Shown: one piece after another, positions 60,505-64,000 of the stretch
How positions within the stretch are numbered: position 1 is the stretch's first letter
Layout: each line of letters opens with the position of its first letter
Assembly: GCF_030150205.1 (NCBI RefSeq)
Contig: NZ_JASLGT010000014.1
Span: forward strand, 1 to 64,000
DNA length: 64,000 nucleotides
Direction of reading: 5' to 3'
From: Niabella sp.
GTDB taxonomy: Bacteria > Bacteroidota > Bacteroidia > Chitinophagales > Chitinophagaceae
Made by a program: the position numbers and the translations under genes
The notes under the pieces: generated by a model
Database searches by the model: none
What the model was told of the DNA's origin: nothing
Seen by the model: the letters and a program-made list of their open reading frames with translations, nothing else

Positions 60505-61800
60505 ATGAAATCATCCGTTAAAGTCCAGCTTTCCGTAATGATGTTCCTCGAATTCTTTATCTGGGGCGCCTGGTTTGTAACATTGGGTACATTTTTGCCG
60601 AAAAATTTAAAAGCTTCTGACTTTGAAATATCCAATGTCTTTTCCACCCAATCCTGGGGGGCCATCATAGCTCCTTTTATAATTGGTTTGATTGCAGATC
60701 GGTTCTTTAATGCTGAAAAAATTCTTGGCATACTTCATCTCATTGGCGCCGCTTTGATGTATATGATGTTTAAAGCTGAAAATGTTGCGACATTTTATCC
60801 ATATGTGTTGGCTTACATGATTCTTTATATGCCCACACTAGCTTTGGTAAACTCAGTATCCTTTAATCAGATGAAGAGTCCAGAAAAACAATTTCCTTCT
60901 ATCCGTATTTGGGGAACAATAGGATGGATTCTAGCCGGCCTCATTATAAGCTACGTCTTTCATTGGGATAATGAGCAAAATAACAAAGCTAATGACACAT
61001 TAAGAAATACATTTGCAATGGCAGGTATAGCATCTTTAATTTTGGGATTTTTTAGTTTCATCTTACCTAAAACACCTCCCAGGAAAGCTGAGCAAGGAGC
61101 TTCTGTCAGTCAGATACTCGGTCTAGATGCTTTAAAATTATTAAAAGACAAGAATTTCCTCGTTTTCTTTATTTCTTCAGTTCTAATTTGTATCCCATTG
61201 GCATTTTACTACCAAAATGCTAATAACTTTCTTACAGACGTCGGAATGAAAAATCCGACGGGAAAGATGACAATCGGACAAGTCTCCGAAGTATTATTTT
61301 TATTATTGATTCCTTATCTTTTTAATCGCTTTGGTTTCAAAAAAACAATTTTGGTAGGCATGATAGCCTGGGTAGTTCGTTACCTGCTATTTGCTTATGG
61401 TAACGCTGGAGGAATGGCATTCATGCTTATTCTCGGTATTGCGTTGCATGGCATCTGTTACGACTTTTTCTTCGTGTCCGGGCAGATCTATACTGATGCC
61501 AAAGCCGGGGAAAAACATAAAAGCTCAGCACAGGGTTTAATTACTTTAGCTACATATGGCATTGGTCAACTAGTTGGTTTTTGGGTAGCAGGTTATGTAG
61601 GCGAACACTATAAAAGCCTGGTACCAGCTAAACTTGCGGATGGTGTTGCACCAACAGCAGCAGAAGCCGCAGAACGCGCCAGCCAGTATGGCGTTTTCTG
61701 GCAGCACGTATGGGTTATTCCCGCTGCGATTGCCGCCATCGTAGCCATTTTGTTCCTATTGTTTTTCCGGAACGATAAAAAAACGACAAATAATTTATAA
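60505..61800 (+). CDS. NupG-family nucleoside permease (MFS)
   Basis: 431 residues and twelve spans, starting MKSSVKVQLSVMMFLEFFIW, with GAWFVTLGTFLPKNL, then SFNQMKSPEKQFPSIRIWGT, which is the nucleoside:proton symporter signature. The substrate in Bacteroidota operons of this type may be a nucleoside or a sugar derivative. Base composition is striking: the first 90 and last 360 bases resemble the neighbours (about 50-58 percent GC in counted lines), while about 60600-61430 falls to 28-37 percent in counted lines. This looks like an imported segment within the gene. Confidence 0.88.
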   Translation: MKSSVKVQLSVMMFLEFFIWGAWFVTLGTFLPKNLKASDFEISNVFSTQSWGAIIAPFIIGLIADRFFNAEKILGILHLIGAALMYMMFKAENVATFYPYVLAYMILYMPTLALVNSVSFNQMKSPEKQFPSIRIWGTIGWILAGLIISYVFHWDNEQNNKANDTLRNTFAMAGIASLILGFFSFILPKTPPRKAEQGASVSQILGLDALKLLKDKNFLVFFISSVLICIPLAFYYQNANNFLTDVGMKNPTGKMTIGQVSEVLFLLLIPYLFNRFGFKKTILVGMIAWVVRYLLFAYGNAGGMAFMLILGIALHGICYDFFFVSGQIYTDAKAGEKHKSSAQGLITLATYGIGQLVGFWVAGYVGEHYKSLVPAKLADGVAPTAAEAAERASQYGVFWQHVWVIPAAIAAIVAILFLLFFRNDKKTTNNL

Positions 61801-61808
61801 GTAGAACG

Positions 61809-62687
61809 ATGCAACGCAGAAAGGCGATCCAGACCATTGCAATGACAGCCGCCCTGGCCGGTAGTGTTTCCGGCTGGAGTTCCGTTTTAAAGAATAATAA
61901 AAAAAGAATGAGTTTAAAAGGAAATATTAATCATAGTGTATGCCGGTGGACCTACGGAAATCTTTCGCTGGAGCAGCTTTGCGCAAACGTGAAAGACCTG
62001 GGATTTGCTGCTATTGACCTGGTTGGCCCCAAGGACTGGGATACACTAAAAAAATATGGTATTTATTCCAGTATGTGCAACGGCGCTGAGATCAACCTCG
62101 TAGACGGCTGGAATGAACCCAACTTTCACAGTACCCTGATTAAAAATTATACGGATCATATCGAGTATGTGGCAAAAGCAGGCTATAAGAACCTGATCTG
62201 CTTCAGCGGCAACCGCAGGGGTATGGATGATGAAAGCGGTCTGAAAAATTGCGTGCAGGGATTAAAAAAGATCCTGCAGCATGCCGAAAAAAATAATGTA
62301 ACCCTGGTGATGGAATTGCTGAACAGCAAGGTAGATCATCATGACTATATGTGTGATCACAGCGCCTGGGGCGTGGAGCTGTGCAAGCGTTTGGGATCGG
62401 AAAATTTTAAACTGCTTTATGATATTTATCATATGCAGATTGATGAAGGAAACGTAATTGCCAATATTCGCGCCCATCACTCCTACTTTGCCCACTATCA
62501 TACCGCAGGCGTGCCGGGCAGGCATGAACTGAATGAGCTCCAGGAACTGAACTATCCTGCCATCATGAAGGCCATTGTCGCTACGGGCTTTAAAGGGTAT
62601 GTGGCCCAGGAATTCATTCCAACCGGTAAAACGGATGATGAACGCAAACAGGCCTTAAAGGATGCCGTGCTGCTTTGTGATGTTTAA
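61809..62687 (+). CDS. Hydroxypyruvate isomerase-like TIM-barrel protein
   Basis: 292 residues. MQRRKAIQTIAMTAALAGSV is a twin-arginine-like leader, so the enzyme is probably exported folded. The barrel has SVCRWTYGNLSLEQLC, GFAAIDLVGPKDWDTLKKYG, VMELLNSKVDHHDYMCDH and LLYDIYHMQIDEGNV, the pattern of hydroxypyruvate isomerase, with Glu/Asp/His metal ligands. Spaced eight bases from the permease gene and 20 from the next isomerase gene, it is in one operon with both. The likely substrate is a keto-sugar rather than hydroxypyruvate, but this is inference. Confidence 0.85.
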   Translation: MQRRKAIQTIAMTAALAGSVSGWSSVLKNNKKRMSLKGNINHSVCRWTYGNLSLEQLCANVKDLGFAAIDLVGPKDWDTLKKYGIYSSMCNGAEINLVDGWNEPNFHSTLIKNYTDHIEYVAKAGYKNLICFSGNRRGMDDESGLKNCVQGLKKILQHAEKNNVTLVMELLNSKVDHHDYMCDHSAWGVELCKRLGSENFKLLYDIYHMQIDEGNVIANIRAHHSYFAHYHTAGVPGRHELNELQELNYPAIMKAIVATGFKGYVAQEFIPTGKTDDERKQALKDAVLLCDV

Positions 62688-62707
62688 CCCGCTAAACGTA
62701 TAAATAT

Positions 62708-63589
62708 ATGTATAATAGAAAAGAATTCTTAATACGGTCCGGCGGTGCAGCCCTCAGCTTAATGCTGGGATCTGCACTGAACGCCTGTAATACCGCTTCC
62801 CGTATAAAAGCCACCGGCAGTATCAAAGCTGTGGGAATACAGCTTTACAGCCTGAGAGACGACCTTCCCAAAGATCCTAAAGGGATCCTGAAACAGCTGG
62901 CAGCCTTTGGCTATAAGGAAATTGAAAGCTACGAAGGTGCGCAGGGCATGTTTTGGGGAATGGGACATAAGGGATTTAAATCCTACGTAGATGACCTGGG
63001 CATGAAGATCGTAAGCAGTCACTGTGATTTCAGAACCGACTTTGAACGCAAGGCCGCAGAGGCTGCCGAAATCGGAATGAGCTACCTGATCTGTCCGTAT
63101 GTAGGTCCGCAGAAAACACTGGATGACTATAAAAAACTGGCAGCGGAATTTAATAAGGCCGGCGAAATCTGCAAAAAGAACGGGATCCGGTTTGCCTATC
63201 ATAACCATGATTACAGTTTCCGGTTACAGGAAGGGCAATATCCCCAGGATATTTTTATGCAAAACACCGACAAAGGCCTGATGGATTATGAAATGGATAT
63301 CTATTGGGTTGTTACAGCAGGACAGGATCCTATTGCCTGGCTGAAAAAATACAACGGGCGTTTTAAACTTTGTCATGTAAAAGACCGCAAGAAGGGTGTG
63401 GTTCCCAAAAAAGGAGAACCCAATTTAAGCGTGATCGTAGGTACCGGTTCGATCGATTTTAAAACCATCCTGGCAGCAGCCCGCAAGGAGGGTATGCAAC
63501 ACTATATCCTGGAACAGGAAGCTTACGAAAAAGCGCCCATCGAGTGTGTAAAGGAAGGAGCCGCTTATTTGAATAAACTTGTTTTTTAA
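62708..63589 (+). CDS. Sugar phosphate isomerase/epimerase family protein, exported (lipoprotein)
   Basis: 293 residues. The leader MYNRKEFLIRSGGAALSLML ends in a lipobox (LNAC, Cys27). The TIM barrel is seen from VGIQLYSLRDDLPKDPKG, ESYEGAQGMFWG, RFAYHNHDYSFRLQ, MDYEMDIYWVVTAGQDP and FKLCHVKDRKKGV. It resembles enzymes found beside 3-keto-sugar pathways; a similar exported isomerase lies directly upstream. Last gene of the operon, followed by a strong terminator. Confidence 0.87.
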   Translation: MYNRKEFLIRSGGAALSLMLGSALNACNTASRIKATGSIKAVGIQLYSLRDDLPKDPKGILKQLAAFGYKEIESYEGAQGMFWGMGHKGFKSYVDDLGMKIVSSHCDFRTDFERKAAEAAEIGMSYLICPYVGPQKTLDDYKKLAAEFNKAGEICKKNGIRFAYHNHDYSFRLQEGQYPQDIFMQNTDKGLMDYEMDIYWVVTAGQDPIAWLKKYNGRFKLCHVKDRKKGVVPKKGEPNLSVIVGTGSIDFKTILAAARKEGMQHYILEQEAYEKAPIECVKEGAAYLNKLVF

Positions 63590-63617
63590 TACAGCGTAAA
63601 CCAAATCATCTATATCA

Positions 63618-63646
63618 AAAAAACCGGCCTTTCAGCCGGTTTTTTA
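63618..63646. terminator. Bidirectional terminator between the isomerase operon and prc
   Basis: AAAACCGGC pairs with GCCGGTTTT across a six-base loop, with A on the left and T on the right, so it works in both directions for the converging transcripts. Confidence 0.88.
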
Positions 63647-63679
63647 TATTTTAATAAAGAATGATCGTATTACGAATGA

Positions 63680-64000
63680 TCAGGGATGCTGCGCCGGGGC
63701 ATTGTTCTTGGCCAGCCGGTCGATATTTACCATATCATCCACCACATCTGCAGCCTGGTTCAGATAGATGTCTTCACTTAATCCCTTTAACCATTGGTTG
63801 GCCCTTTCCTGCTTGGTTTTGTCACCCGCAAATTTGTTAGCCTCTGACGGAATAAGGGTTACATCCATCTTATTTTTTAATTTCTGCGCAGCATTCATCT
63901 GCTCCGATTTTTCCTTGATCGCCTTCCGCTCTTTGCGATAGCCATCGATATTCAGTGAGCTTTCATCATTCTCCCGTACCAGCCACTGGCTGTTGTCTTT
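63680..64000 (-). CDS. prc: Carboxy-terminal-processing (tail-specific) protease, 3' part
   Basis: The frame is open from the right window edge to the stop at 63680 (106 codons). The visible part, for example SQWLVRENDESSLNIDGYRK, KAIKEKSEQMNAAQKLKNKM and WLKGLSEDIYLNQAADVVDD, matches my recollection of the C-terminal DUF3340 region of Prc/Tsp proteases, which follows the PDZ and serine-lysine peptidase domains lying outside the window. Prc degrades periplasmic proteins with tagged or nonpolar C-termini. The first ATG in the window (63898) is internal, not the start. Confidence 0.75.
   Translation of the reverse strand, partial: KDNSQWLVRENDESSLNIDGYRKERKAIKEKSEQMNAAQKLKNKMDVTLIPSEANKFAGDKTKQERANQWLKGLSEDIYLNQAADVVDDMVNIDRLAKNNAPAQHP

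Noticed and set aside
1..64000. tRNA, rRNA, integrase, transposase or prophage genes
   Set aside because: Looked for by eye on both strands; no cloverleaf, rRNA core sequence, DDE or tyrosine recombinase motif was recognised, although an eye search can miss a tRNA.

Overview
The window reads as chromosomal DNA of a soil- or plant-associated member of the Bacteroidota, most likely Chitinophagaceae (Niabella/Chitinophaga-like). This is inferred from the density of secreted and lipoprotein glycoside hydrolases, the large Bacteroidota-type phenylalanine hydroxylase, the DUF4403, DUF1080 and NupG-like families, weak ribosome binding sites and TAnnTTTG-type -7 boxes. No rRNA, tRNA, integrase, transposase or CRISPR array was recognised, and no SusC/SusD pair is present.

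Layout. 1-13.4 kb: carbohydrate genes (beta-helix/PDZ protein, GH29 alpha-L-fucosidase with a divergently unrelated AraC regulator beside it, GH2, GH109), an erythromycin-esterase-like protein, a lipocalin and small unknowns. 13.6-24.4 kb: housekeeping and envelope genes (dnaK, DUF4403, GtrA, argS, a sirtuin, a YfbK-like von Willebrand A lipoprotein). 26.6-35.8 kb: aromatic amino acid catabolism: phenylalanine hydroxylase, tyrosine/aromatic aminotransferase, 4-hydroxyphenylpyruvate dioxygenase, homogentisate dioxygenase and a fumarylacetoacetase-type hydrolase, with a flavin reductase. Together they convert phenylalanine to tyrosine and on to fumarate and acetoacetate; no maleylacetoacetate isomerase is seen. 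36-38.7 kb: EVE protein, FAD oxidoreductase without a normal start codon, DUF72 protein. 39.1-44.8 kb: a complete RND efflux operon. 46-50.8 kb: OsmC/ferredoxin fusion and a copper block (P-type ATPase, tandem HMA protein, His-rich protein). 50.9-54 kb: CPA2 antiporter, Bax-inhibitor-1 protein, HEAT-like protein. 54.3-63.6 kb: two divergent sugar operons (GH35, DUF1080 3-keto-glycoside hydrolase, cytochrome c, isomerase; and MFS, nucleoside permease, two TIM-barrel isomerases). The window ends in the 3' part of a tail-specific protease gene.

The most unusual content is between the genes. At least six families of dispersed intergenic repeats occur: elements ending in TTAACCGC with inverted termini, four tandem copies of a 158-bp unit, a 131-137-bp palindromic element flanking the hpd-hmgA segment as direct repeats, and three low-complexity families. 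A gene for a small PD-(D/E)XK-type GxxExxY protein (27531-27917) sits between 41-42-bp inverted repeats whose ends match the TTAACCGC family, so that the unit looks like a small mobile or nuclease-linked repeat element. One of its termini supplies the stop codon and last codons of the neighbouring fumarylacetoacetase-type gene. Two other genes (GtrA and the OsmC fusion) also end inside repeats.

Other points worth attention are an AT-rich tract confined to the middle of the nucleoside permease gene, metal-binding domains that have lost one cysteine in two neighbouring copper proteins, and a cysteine-free sirtuin. All functional calls come from reading motifs; no database search was possible.
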